Assembly (NCBI GenBank): GCA_032433765.1
Contig: JAVIAB010000047.1
Location: 426,501-490,500 of the forward strand
Source: Megaustenia siamemsis
Taxonomy: Eukaryota > Mollusca > Gastropoda > Stylommatophora > Ariophantidae
Direction of reading: 5' to 3'
Length of the DNA stretch: 64,000 bases
A program made the translations under genes and the position numbers. Position 1 is the first letter of the stretch. Every line of letters begins with the position of its first letter. This document shows positions 10,001 through 20,440 of the stretch, piece after piece. Under the pieces are notes generated by a model, which was given only the letters and a program-made list of their open reading frames with translations, was not told where the DNA came from and made no database searches.

Positions 10001-12404
10001 AAAAATCATGTGCCGAAGATCTGTAAAATTGATGGTCACTAACACCCTATTCCCTATATGTCACTTGGCGTGACGGGGGCACTTTTTTTTGTTAAAGAAA
10101 CATAAGAAAGAAACCCTCAAGATTTTTCGGTCACACCATGAGAAGTGATATACGTTTATCAATGTATATCACTACCATCATGAGTAGTGATATACGTTTA
10201 TTAATATATATCACTACCATCATGAGAAGAAGAAAGTTAGAATACTCGATCGAGTACAACTGGCAAAATACAGGGAAAGAGAGATCGCTGACGGCAAAGA
10301 GAGAAGATACTCTATAGGACATGATCGCTTACGCCAACCGGTATGGTGAGTATAATGTTCTACTTTATTTTGTGTTTACATCATCATTATTATATTCCCC
10401 CCATCACCACCAACAGCATGTGTCCTATACAAGTGTTGTTGTCGCTAACGGTACTTGTGTTGTTGTTATGTTTTGAAGATAACAATAAGCAGATCCTAAA
10501 TGACAAGTTTGAAGATAACAATAAGCAGATCCTAAATGACAAGTTTGAAGATAACAATAAGCAGATCCTAAATGACAAGTTTGAAGATAACAATAAGCAG
10601 ATCCTAAATGACAAGTTTGAAGATAACAATAAGCAGACCCTAAATGACAAGTTTGAAGATAACAATAAGCAGACCCTAAATGACATGTTTGAAGATAACA
10701 ATAAGCAGATCCTAAATGACAAGTTTGAAGATAACAATAAGCAGACCCTAAATGACATGTTTGAAGATAACAATAAGCAGATCCTAAATGACAAGTTTGA
10801 AGATAACAATAAGCAGATCCTAAATGACATGTTTGAAGATAACAATAAGCAGACCCTAAATGACAAGTTTGAAGATAACAATAAGCAGACCCTAAATGAC
10901 ATGTTTGAAGATAACAATAAGCAGATCGTAAATGACAAGTTTGAAGATAACAATAAGCAGATCCTAAATGACAAGTTTGAAGATAACAATAAGCAGATCG
11001 TAAATGACAAGTTTGAAGATAACAATAAGCAGATCTTAAATGACATGTTTGAAGATAACAATAAGCAGATCCTAAATGACATGTTTGAAGATAACAATAA
11101 GCAGATCGTAAATGACATGTTTGAAGATAACAATAAGCAGATCGTAAATGACATGTTTGAAGAATAAATAGTCCGTAAAAAAATAAAGATTCATCGTTCG
11201 ATAGTAATGACGTCAGAAGGCTCAATCACAAGGTTTTACATGTGGATAGAAATAACTGCGGGTTGTTAGATTGGGCAGGACTAGCTGGAGCAAGGGAGGT
11301 TAGCTTGGACCGTACTAGCTGGAGCAAGGGAGGTTAGCTTGGGCAGTACTAGCTGGAGCAAGGGAGGTTAGCTTGGGCAGTACTATCTGGAGCAAGGGAG
11401 GTTAGCTTGGGCAGTACTAGCTGGAGCAAGGGAGGTTAGCTTGGGCAGTACTAGCTGGAGCAAGGGAGGTTAGCTTGGGCAGTACTAGCTGGAGCAAGGG
11501 CTTGGGCAGTACTAGCTGGAGCAAGGGAGGTAAGCTTGGGCAGTACTAGCTGGAGAAAGATAGGTAAACTTGGGCAGGACTAGGTGGAGCAAGGGAGGTT
11601 AGCTTAGCCTTATCAAGGGAGGTTAGTTTGGGTAGTACTAGCTGGAGAAAGAGAGGTAAACTTGGACAGAACTAGCTGGTTAAAGGAAGGTAGACTTAGG
11701 CAGGACTAGCTGGAGCAGGAGAGGTTAGCTTTTAGCAGGACTAGCTGGAGAAAGGGAGGGTAGCTTGGGCAAGACTAGTTGGAGGAGGAGAGTTAAGCTT
11801 TTACAGGACTAGCTGGAGAAAGGGAGGGTAGCCTGAGAGTTGTGCTAGCTGGAGCAAGCCAGAAAGGGTAGCTTGGGAGCAGGACTAGCTGGTACAAGAG
11901 AAGTAAGCTTGAGGGGTGGGCTAGCTGGAGCAAGTGAGATTAGTTTATGAGCAGGGCTAGCTGGAGCAAGGGAGATTAGTTTATGAGCAGGGCTAGCTGG
12001 AGCAAGGGAGATTAGCTTATGAGCAGGGCTAGCTGTAGCAAGCCAGAGAGGTTTAGCTTGAGAGGAGGGAAGCGACATTCTGAAAGTGCCGATGAAAGTA
12101 GCCGATCACTAGTGAAGCAACAGCAATCTCAGACACAATCTTCAATAATTTCATTTTCTCAGGGCCCAACGTGCTTGATATTATCACATTCAAAATACAA
12201 ACACGTGCACATACGTGTACTCCTCCAACACATACACATACGTGTAGACATGCACGTGCAAGTAGACCTACACACTCTAAAAACAAAAGTAGACACCGCA
12301 AATAATTAAAACTTAAATAACATTGAATGAGAAACATAAGTGGCCTTACCATACGCAGCTACAGCACAGAGAAGCACAGAGGCAACGTAGACAAAGGAAG
12401 CCAT
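916..12404 (-). CDS. C-type lectin gene A (4 of 5 exons in window)
   Basis: Secreted single-domain C-type lectin; the family binds carbohydrate or other ligands outside the cell, often in innate recognition. Exons on the minus strand are 12350-12404 (signal peptide), 8378-8463, 3553-3643 and 916-1041; the C-terminal exon is left of base 1. They join in frame (phases 1, 0, 1, then 1) to 119 residues: hydrophobic leader 1-18, Cys22 and Cys33 (N-terminal extra disulfide of long-form CTLDs), Cys50 (first canonical Cys), the QEESDF stretch near 63-68, and WIGATD at 82-87. The exon order and the 55/91/126-bp exon sizes match gene B exactly, so this is a tandem paralogue. All three introns are packed with minisatellites. 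The loop that carries EPN or QPD in sugar-binding members reads WANNDH, so classical Ca2+/sugar binding is doubtful. The family call is firm; ligand and function are unknown. Confidence 0.85.
1085..2165. repeat. 48-bp tandem array
   Basis: About 22 copies of a 48-bp unit holding ACAGACAGACATCACTTAG and ACATAGGTTACACAGG. It is in gene A intron 3, starting about 45 bp upstream of the exon A4 acceptor. The minus-strand open frame (16-residue period) is a by-product of unit length. Confidence 0.95.
2219..2335. repeat. 25-bp tandem array
   Basis: About five diverged copies of a 25-bp unit containing TTTATGATTGTTTGTTCCCG. Confidence 0.85.
2380..3132. repeat. 36-bp tandem array
   Basis: About 21 copies of a 36-bp unit with GAACATGTATGTGATGATCT and CTTAGAGA. 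It is open in frame on both strands because the unit is a multiple of three; I do not read it as coding. Confidence 0.95.
3185..3250. repeat. 14-bp repeat at SINE edge
   Basis: Five copies of AAAGGGCCCCGTAT directly abut the 3' end of the SINE fragment at 3240-3410. That end in intact copies carries GTGGCGTATAGGG, so the unit probably arose from it. Confidence 0.8.
3240..3410 (-). mobile_element. Diverged SINE fragment
   Basis: It matches in order the body of the SINE at 46503-46760: CGTATAGG, TGTTAGTG, ACAGACC-like, GGTCAGCATTACG, GTGCCGCTT and AAGGCTGGGTAAAC. The tRNA-like head is missing. The copy is old. Confidence 0.75.
3553..3643 (-). CDS. Gene A exon 3, middle of CTLD
   Basis: It lies between acceptor CCCGCCAG and a weak donor GTTCGT, phase 0 to phase 1, 91 bp, the same length as exon 3 of gene B. 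It encodes SICSLFGGSLTDVTSQEESD and ten more residues, aligning without gaps to TLCRIYTGHLVEIESEEENE of gene B. The Cys is the first canonical CTLD cysteine. The donor is not GTAAGT-like, so the 3' edge rests on length and phase agreement with the paralogue. Confidence 0.8.
3660..4000. repeat. 30-bp tandem array
   Basis: About 11 copies of a 30-bp unit holding GTACATTAGAGTATACTGAC. It begins about 18 bp upstream of the exon A3 acceptor. Confidence 0.93.
4149..4412. repeat. 52-bp tandem array, five near-identical copies
   Basis: Five copies of a 52-bp unit with ACAACTACAACATAAACTGA and GACGAGAGCGAGTGATCAAG. Copies differ by about one base, so expansion is recent. Confidence 0.95.
4550..8370. 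repeat. 28-bp array carrying splice-donor copies
   Basis: The longest array of the window, about 135 copies of a 28-bp unit (26-27-bp variants) in gene A intron 2. On the minus strand most units read ACACAGTAAGTGTGATC, the same bases as the true donor of exon A2 (CCACA|GTAAGTGTGATC) at the array's right end. A roughly 1-kb block (about 6300-6900) is largely repeated at about 7380-7980, so larger segments were also duplicated. Confidence 0.95.
8378..8463 (-). CDS. Gene A exon 2, N-terminal part of CTLD
   Basis: It runs from acceptor TGTCAG to donor ACA|GTAAGTG and encodes PCYEDWIYNDGSCYGFGYS followed by a WIES stretch, the typical CTLD opening (C..xW....SCY.F.....W.EA). It begins with two bases that complete a phase-1 codon and ends in phase 0. 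The donor sequence is continuous with the 28-bp tandem array at 4550-8370, which repeats it many times. Confidence 0.88.
8560..9183. repeat. 13-bp tandem array
   Basis: About 48 copies of TAGATATCAATAG or TAGATATCATTAG, each with a GATATC palindrome. It is continuous with the LINE fragment starting at 9184. Confidence 0.96.
9405..9688 (-). mobile_element. tRNA-derived SINE, second type
   Basis: It interrupts the LINE. On the minus strand it begins GGGGGCCTTGGTAGTCTAGT, with an A-box-like TAGTCTAGTTGG (9664-9675) and a B-box-like GTTCGTCTTCC about 45 bp on, a body with GGGTACCAGA and CTCTGGGAAAGG, and a (CTTAC)n-like tail. Flanks AACAGGAC (9397-9404) and AACAGAAC (9689-9696) are a possible 8-bp target duplication. 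The body resembles the central part of the main SINE family. Confidence 0.6.
9894..10094 (+). mobile_element. 5'-truncated SINE with 12-bp target duplication
   Basis: It corresponds to the distal two thirds of the SINE at 46503-46760 (GGTACCGGA, TTCTGGGAAAGTAAAGCGGC, CACTTGGCGTGA). It is flanked by AAGAAAAATAAG (9882-9893) and AAGAAACATAAG (10095-10106), a 12-bp duplication with one mismatch, inside the LINE. Confidence 0.85.
10130..10230. repeat. 51-bp duplication in LINE remnant
   Basis: Two copies of a 51-bp segment with AGTGATATACGTTTAT and TATATCACTACCATCATGAG, within the third piece of the LINE. Confidence 0.8.
10475..11166. repeat. 36-bp tandem array
   Basis: About 19 copies of a 36-bp unit with TTTGAAGATAACAATAAGCA. 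On the plus strand an open frame from 10343 to 11167 encodes a hydrophobic start and then a 12-residue repeat (FEDNNKQILNDK). Copy differences change amino acids freely (K/M, I/T, L/V) and the minus strand is open too, so I treat it as non-coding. Confidence 0.93.
11270..12060. repeat. 34-bp tandem array, decaying to the right
   Basis: About 22 copies of a 34-bp unit with CTAGCTGGAGCAAGGGAGGT. Copies are uniform on the left and increasingly diverged to the right. It lies in gene A intron 1. Confidence 0.93.
12350..12404 (-). CDS. Gene A exon 1, signal peptide
   Basis: It encodes MASFVYVASVLLCAVAAY plus one base, a short hydrophobic leader with small residues at the end, as in secreted proteins. 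It ends G|GTAAGG, a strong splice donor, in phase 1. The start ATG was chosen because the paralogous exon at 42393-42447 also begins MASF and has the same 55-bp length. Confidence 0.85.
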
Positions 12405-12659
12405 TATGGAAATGTCTGTGGTAGAACGAACCAGGCTCTTCTCGAAGCTCGTTAAGGTGTTTTTTTTTTTTAGTTTGATGAATGCGTCAGCAAAGATCGC
12501 AGACCTGCTGTTTTGTGAAACGAAATATAAGACTTGTATCGCGGGTCACAAAAACCAGGCAGATAAGAAATCTCACAGACCTTATCTCTCTTCTTGTCCA
12601 CTCTATCTCTTTCTTCTGTTTTTTTTTAATATTTTCTAACTATTGCAGTTCGTAACTAT

Positions 12660-12905
12660 ATGTCGGTTGGTAAATATATGTCAGTTGGTAAATATATGTC
12701 TGTTGGTAAATATATGTCTGTTGGTAAATATATGTCTGTTGGTAAATATATGTCGGTTGGTAAATATATGTCGGTTGGTAAATATATGTCTATTGGTAAA
12801 TATGTATCTGTTGGTAAATATGTGTCTGTTGGTAAATATATGTCTGTTGGTAAATATATGTCTGTTGATAAATATGTGTCGGTTGGTAAATATATTTCTG
12901 TTGAT
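12660..12905. repeat. 18-bp tandem array upstream of gene A
   Basis: About 14 copies of GGTAAATATATGTCTGTT, 250-500 bp upstream of the gene A start, so in the presumed promoter region. Confidence 0.95.
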
Positions 12906-13639
12906 ATACATAAGATAGTGCAATATTTGGGACAGCAGGTGTTATCATGAAACGAAGACAAAGAGCAGATAAGTAGAGAAGACATCTGTCATTGCCTGGT
13001 ACCACGTTGTCTGTTGTTTGAGTTGGGCAATGTTGGGTTATTGTGACCAAACTTGGGTTTGTGTGGACGGAGTGAAGGAAGAGGTCCGTGTGATCAGAGG
13101 TCCGTGTGATCAGAGGTCCGTGTGATCAGACTTTTGTTGAGCGAGACAAACAGATCACAGAAGACAGATCAGAATGTCTGTGTAAGAAATCATGACTGGA
13201 CATTGCAGCGATCTTTATATTGACCAATCAGTGATTGGGACCTCACTGTACCAGTTGTTGTATTGAGTTATTTGCGGATCAACTTTAGCTTATCCAGAAT
13301 GGGCCTTCCTGACACCAGACATTACACTCCCAAAGTAACTTATCCAGAATGGGCCTTCCTGACACCAGACATTACACTCCCACAGTAGCTTATCCAGAAT
13401 GGGCCTTCCTGACACCAGACATTACACTCCCACAGTAGCTTATTTAGAATGGGCCGTCGTTACACCAGACATTTCACTCCATTACCACTGAGTTCCCATT
13501 AATCTTTGACTACACCAACCTCGGAGCCTCGAACTCCGACTCTGCCATGTGTAGATCAAACGTCTGGAAGTTTTAGGAACAAATTTCATGGTCGACGATA
13601 GACAGCCATCGCCGCTTCTAGGCACTCCTTTAGATAGTT
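12906..13639. other. Mostly unique spacer with small repeats
   Basis: It holds three copies of a 16-bp unit AGGTCCGTGTGATCAG (13083-13130) and about three and a half copies of a roughly 51-bp unit with CAGAATGGGCCTTCCTGACA (13285-13460). I see no gene in the rest. Confidence 0.7.
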
Positions 13640-14745
13640 CCACTAGCCTGATAATAATGGTATTACTGTGATAGCTCCATTAGTCTGATAATAATGATAT
13701 TTCTGTGATAGCCCCATTAGCCTGATAATATTGGTATTTATGTGATAGCCTCATTAGCCTGATAATAATGATATTTGTGTGATAGTTCCATTAGCCTGAT
13801 AATAATGGTATTTCTATGATAGCTCCTATTAGCCTGGCAAGTATGGTATATCTGTGATAGCTCCATTAGTCTGACAAGAATGGTATTTCTGTGATAACCC
13901 AATTAGTATGACAAGAATGGTTTTTCTGTGAGAGCTCCATTAACCTGACAAGCATGGTATTTCTGTGAGAGCTCTATTGGCCTGACAAGAATGGCATTTC
14001 TGTGATAGTTCTATTGACCTAACAATAATGGTGTTTATGTGATAGTTCTATTGGCCTACCAATAATGGTATTTCTGTGATAGTTCTATTGGTCTAACAAT
14101 AATGGTATTTCTGTGATAGTTCTATTAGCCTAACAATAATGGTATTTCTGTGATAGTTCTATTGGCCTAACAATAATGGTATTTCTGTGATAGTTCTATT
14201 GACCTAACAATAATGGTGTTTCTGTGATAGTTCTATTGACCTAACAATAATGGTATTTCTGTGATAGTTCTATTGACCTAACAATAATGGTATTTCTTTG
14301 ATAGTTCTATTGGCCTAACAATAATGGTATTTCTGTGATAGTTCTATTGGCCTAACAATAATGGTATTTCTGTGATAGTTCTATTGGCCTAACAATAATG
14401 GTATTTCTGTGATAGTTCTATTGGCCTAACAATAATGCCATTTCTGTGATAGTTCTATTGACCTAACAATAATTGTATTTCTGTGATAGTTCTATTGGTC
14501 TAACATCAATGGTATTTCTGTGATAGTTCTATTGGCCTAACTAATAATGGTGTTTCTGTGATAGTTCTATTGACCTAACAATAATGGTATTTCTGTGATA
14601 GTTATATTGGCCTAACAATAATGGTATTTCTGTGATAGTTCTATTGGCCTAACAATAATGGTATTTCTGTGATAGTTCTATTGGCGTAACAATAATGGTG
14701 TTTCTGTGATAGTTCTATTGGCCTGATAAGAATGGTGTTTCTGTG
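13640..14745. repeat. 37-bp tandem array
   Basis: About 29 copies of a 37-bp unit with TAACAATAATGGTATTTCTG and TGATAGTTCTATTGGCC, diverged at the left end. Confidence 0.95.
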
Positions 14746-14884
14746 ATAATTCAAGGAAAGATTTATAGCGTTTGATGAGGTTGCAATTTTGAGGCATAGA
14801 GAATCGGGAGATTAGGTCTGGGACCAGTACGTTGGTGCAACTGGCGTAGAATATAAGCAGCGAGCTATAGTAACTACCAGCATG

Positions 14885-15990
14885 CACACTTTGATGAACG
14901 TCGCTGAACGTTGTTGCTTTGGATGGCCTAGACTCACGTGCACTTGCTCAGTCGCACGGCCCAGAACCCGTTCCACGTGTCAATCAAGATCTGGAGAGCA
15001 CGAGCATACCTGAAGATTAGTACAGATACAGAGCATCCATTGCACCACGTGCTCAACACAGAGAAAGGTACCAGGCTAAAAAGAGGCAAATCATGGGTTT
15101 GCCGAGCAGAAGATGTCATCAAACAGGTCTGTGGGCTTACCAATCTCAGCGTTGGTGAGGAGTGGATACCGGTGCCTACGTCATTCAAGGGGACTTTCTC
15201 ATGTATTGTCACACTCGACAGGAAAAGTAGGGAACAAAACCCGGTCGTGGTTAATGCTGAGGTCAACGGTCTCATCTGCGACAACACCGATGAGAAAGAT
15301 GCAGTCATCTATACAGACGGATCTGTAAGACGACACGAAAGAAGTGCATGGGCATTTACCGCACGTTCGGCAGGCAGAATAGCCAAGGAAGACAGTGGTG
15401 CATACGTCATGACCAAGAGTAGCATGACAATGGAGGTGATGGCAGTGACTAAGGCATTCAAATGGTTAGAGTCACAAGACTACGTCCACGCATGTATACT
15501 GAGTGATTCGATGAGCATGATAAAAAAAAGTGGAGGCGGGCTTTGTACGCATGCAATGGGTAGAGTCGTTGCAAAAATCCAAAATACGTAAGGTCACCTT
15601 TGTCTATGTCCCTGGACATGCGGGAGTGCGGGGAAATGAGAGAGCGGACAGGTTGGCTAGCTGCGCTGTCGTTGAGGACGGGCAACCGATGGATCGGGCG
15701 GACATCATCAATGCCCTCCGAGATGTGGGAAGAGCACAGGACTTCGACAAACACAGATCAACGTCACTTCTTCGGATGATGGAAATGGGAGTTAAGATGG
15801 GCACAGCCAGAAATGAGAAACTTGGTGGCCGTGTAAGAAGACTTATCAACCAACATAGAACTGGAGTCGTCAGTCGCTGGACACTGAGGGAATTGCTGAG
15901 GAGGGGATCTGAGCACCTATGGACATGTTCGGAGTGCAATGATGATGACCCGCAAATAACTCAATAACTCAATAACTCAATGCACACTTT
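14885..15990 (+). mobile_element. LINE 3' end with RNase H domain
   Basis: This is the C-terminal part of a non-LTR retrotransposon polyprotein. From 14938 it reads through a linker (RLKRGKSWVCRAEDVIKQVC) into RNase H: AVIYTDGSV (first catalytic Asp), MTMEVMAVTKAFKWLESQ (catalytic Glu), ILSDSMSMIKK (Asp), then after a +1-type frameshift near 15530 VTFVYVPGHAGVRGNERADR (last Asp). It ends with HLWTCSECNDDDP, a zinc-knuckle-like motif, and a short AATAACTC repeat tail. RNase H-bearing LINEs belong to the I/Jockey-like group. The frameshift makes it inactive. Confidence 0.85.
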
Positions 15991-16139
15991 ATGTGTTTGA
16001 GACAGGCTGAGCTCCTATGTATCTGCCTAGTCTACAGTAATACGATGGGTTCCAACATACATTTACATTTGTCATTGTCTTGAATCAGTAATTTATTTTG
16101 ATAGAATTAATTAAATCAGCAATTTGTTGTGTTATGACC

Positions 16140-17075
16140 TCCATCAACAAATATGTTATGTTGGATGACCTCATTCAGCAATCTGTTGTGTTATGACCTC
16201 ATTCAGCAATCTGTTGGGTTGAATGACCTCATTCAGCAATTTGTTGTGTTATATGACCTCATTCAGCAATCTGTTGTGTTATGTGACCTCATTCAGCAAT
16301 CAATCTGTTGGGTTGAATGACCTCATTCAGCAATTTGTTGTGTTATATGACCTCATTCAGCAATCTGTTGTGTTATATGACCTCATTCAGCAATCAATCT
16401 GTTGTGTTATATGACCTCATTCAGCAATCAATCTGTTGTGTTAGATGACCTCATTCAGCAATCTGTTGTGGTATATGACCTCATTCAGCAATCAATCTGT
16501 TGTGTTGGATGACCTCATTCAACAATCAGTTGCGTTATGACCTCATCCAGCAATCTGTTGTGTTATATGACCTCATTCAGCAATCTCTTGTGTGATATGA
16601 CCTAATTCAGCATTCAATTCTTTGTGTTAGATGACCTCATTCAGCAATCTGTTGTGTTATATGACCTCATGCAGCAATTTTTTGTGTTAGATGACCTCAT
16701 GCAGCAATCTGTTGTGTTAGATGACCTCATTCAGCAGTCTGTTGTGTTTGATGGCCTCATTCAGCAATCTGTTGTGTTATATGACCTCATTCAGCAGTCT
16801 GTTGTGTTATATGACCTCATGCAGCAATTTTTTGTGTTAGATGACCTCATGCAGCAATCTGTTGTGTTTGATGGCCTCATTCAGCAATCTGTTGTATTAT
16901 ATGACCTCATGCAGCAATCTGTTGTGTTAGATGACCTCATTCAGCAATCTGTTGTATTATATGACCTCATGCAGCAATCTGTTGTGTTAGATGACCTCAT
17001 GCAGCAATCTGTTGTGTTATATGACCTCATGCAGCAATCTGTTGTGTTAGATGACCTCATTCAGCAGTCTGTTGT
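16140..17075. repeat. 30-bp tandem array
   Basis: About 31 copies of a 30-bp unit with GACCTCATTCAGCAATCTGT. The plus-strand open frames with a DLIQQSVVLY period are by-products. Confidence 0.95.
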
Positions 17076-17565
17076 GAGACCTGACAGCCACCAGAACACG
17101 TCAATGGAGGCAAACCTTTCACGCCATGACGTCGGTACAGCTAAAATGACAAGGTCAGCGCCTGTCACAGTACCCAGCTGATTAGCAATAGATCAAGTTG
17201 ACCTCTGACAAACTGAGAACAGAAACGTGATGGATCAGCAATCTCTGGAACTTTCCTTGAGTCAAGCAGGAGATAATATCAGTCGATTGTTACATGAAAG
17301 TTTCCCATGCCCACACCCAGCTGTTGCCAATAAAAAATGTCCTTCCTCTATTTGTGGTCACGATTGTTTGAAGTCAACAAGATAAGATGGCGGAGATTGT
17401 GTGACGGCATTGACATTGTGAAGGTTTCTCTCTTGCATCTTTTCTCTAGTTCAATATAATGTCAAGGTCATATTATTATCGTTGGTAATAGTGCTCGATA
17501 AGTGACAACCAGCGAGCTACTTGTACAAAGCGTAGCTGTGACAATCTACCATCGACACACCCTAA
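17076..17565. other. Unique spacer, no gene seen
   Basis: Non-repetitive sequence between an array and a SINE. I find no convincing exon, RNA gene or element in it. Confidence 0.6.
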
Positions 17566-17567
17566 GT

Positions 17568-17785
17568 AAAGTAAAGTAAAGGGCCCCCATCACGCCAAGT
17601 GGCGTATAGGGAATATGGTGTTAGTGACCCTATATTTTACAGACCTTCGGCACATGATTTTTGGGGTAATGTGGTCGGTATTACGACCGTGCCGCTTTAC
17701 TTTCCCAGAAAAAAATCCGGTACCCGTTAAAGGCTGGGTGAACTGGACGCCGTCGGTTGGGATCGAACCCTACCTCTTGTCCTTT
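17568..17785 (-). mobile_element. SINE copy, 5'-truncated, tail (CTTTA)n
   Basis: Same family as 46503-46760. The minus strand keeps the B box (GGGTTCGATCCCAACC) and the whole body, and ends with three TTTAC-type pentamers. It diverges before the A box, so the head is lost. Confidence 0.85.
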
Positions 17786-17844
17786 GTAGTCTGTTGATTG
17801 TCTTGCCATGTTTGAAGTCTGGGGGACAACTGTCACGAGAACTG

Positions 17845-18545
17845 AGGTATGAAAGAGTCACTCTTGTACAGACAGTACCGTTGTATGAAAGAGTCACTCT
17901 TGTACAGACAGTACCGTTGTATGAAAGAGTCACTCTTGTACAGACAGTACCGTTGTATGAAAGAGTCACTCTTGTACAGACAGTACGTTGTATGAAAGAG
18001 TCACTAGTGTACAGACAGTACCGTTGTATGAAAGAGTCACTATTTTACAGACAGTACCGTTGTATGAAAGAGTCACTATTTTACAGACAGTACCGTTGTA
18101 TGAAAGAGTCACTATTGTACAGACAGTACCGTTGTATGAAAGAGTCACTATTGTACAGACAGTACCGTTGTATGAAAGAGTCACTCTTGTACAGACAGTA
18201 CCGTTGTATGAAAGAGTCACTCTTGTACAGACAGTACCGTTGTATGAAAGAGTCACTATTTTACAGACAGTACCGTTGTATGAAAGAGTCACTATTGTAC
18301 AGACAGTACCGTTGTATGAAAGAGTCACTATTGTACAGACAGTACCGTTGTATGAAAGAGTCACTCTTGTACAGACAGTACCGTTGTATGAAAGAGTCAT
18401 TCTTGTACAGACAGTACCGTTGTATGAAAGAGTCACTCTTGTACAGACAGTACCGTTGTATGAAAGAGTCACTATTTTACAGACAGTACCGTTGTATGAA
18501 AGCGTCATTCTTGTACAGACAGTACCGTTGTATGAAAGCGTCAGT
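17845..18545. repeat. 36-bp tandem array
   Basis: About 19 copies of a 36-bp unit with GTACAGACAGTACCGTTGTA and GAAAGAGTCACT. It is open in several frames only because of unit length. Confidence 0.95.
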
Positions 18546-18637
18546 ATTGACATGGCACAACTTTGTTTCACTTTCAGAAACCTTGATCTGTCATCGTCCT
18601 CACATGTCCATGACATCATACATTCGTTTCAACCAGA

Positions 18638-19065
18638 CAACACAATCCAGACAACACGATCCAGACAGCACAATCCAGACAACACAATCCAGACAACACA
18701 ATCCAGACAACACGATCCAGACAACACAATCCAGACAACACGATCCAGACAGCACAATCCAGACAACACAATCCAGACAACACAATCCAGACAACACGAT
18801 CCAGACAACACAATCCAGACAACACGATCCAGACAACACAATCCAGACAACACGAACCAAACAACACAATCCAGACAACACGAACCAAACAACACGATCC
18901 AGACAACACAATCCAGACAACACGATCCAGACAACACAATCCAGACAACACAATCCAGACAACACGAACCAAACAACACAATCCAGACAACACGAACCAA
19001 ACAACACGATCCAGACAACACAATCCAGACAACACAATCCAGACAACACAATCCAGACAATCCAT
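18638..19065. repeat. 14-bp tandem array
   Basis: About 30 copies of CAGACAACACAATC with GATC and GAACCAA variants. The variant order repeats in blocks. Confidence 0.95.
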
Positions 19066-19199
19066 GTCTATGGAGAAAACTGATGACGCTCAACCAACCT
19101 TTTCCTACTCTCCTTCCTCATTTACGTGACGTCACGGGGAGATACAGTTTACGGTCTGTTGCCCTCTCCTGCTGTCGTTTCCTGGTATTTACAATCTTC

Positions 19200-19925
19200 C
19201 ATTAACTCCCATTTTTTTGTCTGGTCGGTATTTCCGGCTGGTGGTCTTCGGGCGTTTTCTGGGCTCGTTATGACATTTCTATCTCATCACGTGACCAGAC
19301 CACTTTATCTGTTATTTCTTTAAGTATCCTATAGCAAGTGTTGTTCCTAGTTGTGTTTGTTTCTCCACGTTCTTCACTTCTGATCTTATCTCTCAGGCTG
19401 TTTCCTGTCACGAGTTTTCAAAAGTTACATTTCTCTGGTGGTTATTTTTCTCATGTTCTTGAGTTGGCCGTCAGGCCCCTTTTTCCCATAACGTTATCTT
19501 TCAGTTGGACATCCGTGATGACATCTGTGCTGACATCTGTGGTGTCATCTGCGGTGACATATGTGGTGATATTTGTGGTGACATCTGCATTGACATATGT
19601 GGTGACATCCGTGGTGACATTTGTGGTGGCATCCGTGATGATATATGTGGTGACATCTGTGATGACATATGCGGTGACATCTGCCCGTAGATTGGACATG
19701 CTTCTTGATGCTATTTCAGCTGCTTGTGAATCACCGTTTGTCAATAAATACGTGAATTCCTCCATTTGTTTTAACTACCTATCTAGTCTCGCTATGTTGA
19801 TGCTCTATTTTTCCTTTGCAATCTTCAATACTTCTGTTTTCTTGACGTTTATTTGTTGTAGTGGCTGTTTGTTCTGTTGATTCTATTGTCTAGCAGTTTA
19901 TCCATTTCTGCACGTCTGCGAGGAA
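19200..19925 (-). mobile_element. Degraded LINE fragment with internal array
   Basis: The minus strand shows RT-distal motifs in broken frames: INVKKTEVLKIAK, MEEFTYLLTNGD, AEIASRSMSNLR, then, after the 12-bp array, NSLRDKIRSEE. These match the region after the RT catalytic motif in common LINE proteins (KTEVMKI, EFTYLG...DG, EI..RI). It carries several stops and is inactive. Confidence 0.65.
19505..19692. repeat. 12-bp array inside LINE fragment
   Basis: About 15 copies of GGTGACATCTGT-like units lie between MEEFTYL...SNLR and the downstream LINE remnant, so the array grew inside the element. Confidence 0.85.
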
Positions 19926-20440
19926 AAGCTAGTCTGCTCTGTCCCTGGTGTATTGCCTACCGGACATTAGTTATTGGTTATGGAAGGCACGGTATCACTG
20001 CAAACGAATTAAAATCCATAATCGCTGAACCGCCCGTGTCAGTGGAATCATCCGAATCACTAACCCATCTCCCAAACAAAGAAAGGTAACTGTAGTCCCC
20101 ATCGTAGCAGTCACAGCACAAGCCAAAAGACAAAACGCGAAACCGCGCAGAAAGTGAACACAGCCAACTGTTCCCTGTCATACGATATCATCATTCATCG
20201 TAAACAATTGGAATATAGAAACATGATCAAAACGGATGAGACACACAACTCACGGTGTGCACACCCGACATATGTAGTCCATGTCAGTAATTAAAATGAC
20301 ACCCAATGCTACAATTAAGGTGTACAACTTCGTGATGGTATCGTCGTGTTTGTAAACCCCTTTTACTTTCTTTTAAATGTGTCCCGTTTTAGAGAGATTT
20401 GTTGACAATTCGTATAACACGCATTTGGGAGACTTCGTTG
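19926..20440. other. Unique spacer, no gene assigned
   Basis: It contains short open stretches on both strands, for example a minus-strand run with DSDDSTDTGG near 20040, but I recognise no family and see no consistent splice sites. Confidence 0.5.

Larger units (their letters stand above)
9184..10335 (+). mobile_element. Non-LTR retrotransposon fragment split by two SINEs
   Basis: LINE reverse-transcriptase remnants in three pieces. The first (9184-9404) encodes NNLRYADDTVLIAETENELQ and KKGLSLNSTKTEVMVISKK, the RT catalytic YADD and following region. The second (9689-9893) encodes VQSVKYL and then FLRRMLKVPWTAEKTSEEIL. The third (10095-10335) reads on in the same element towards the end, with an RLRQPVW-like terminus. 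SINE insertions separate the pieces. It is 5'-truncated at the 13-bp array and inactive. Confidence 0.85.

Noticed and set aside
12521..12531. TATA box for gene A (TTATATTTCG on the minus strand, about 120 bp before the start)
   Set aside because: It is a single AT-rich match without a supporting initiator or conservation in gene B; too weak to list.
19978..20181. Minus-strand frame with DSDDSTDTGG as a transposase or lectin exon
   Set aside because: No family recognised and no paired splice sites; short and unsupported.
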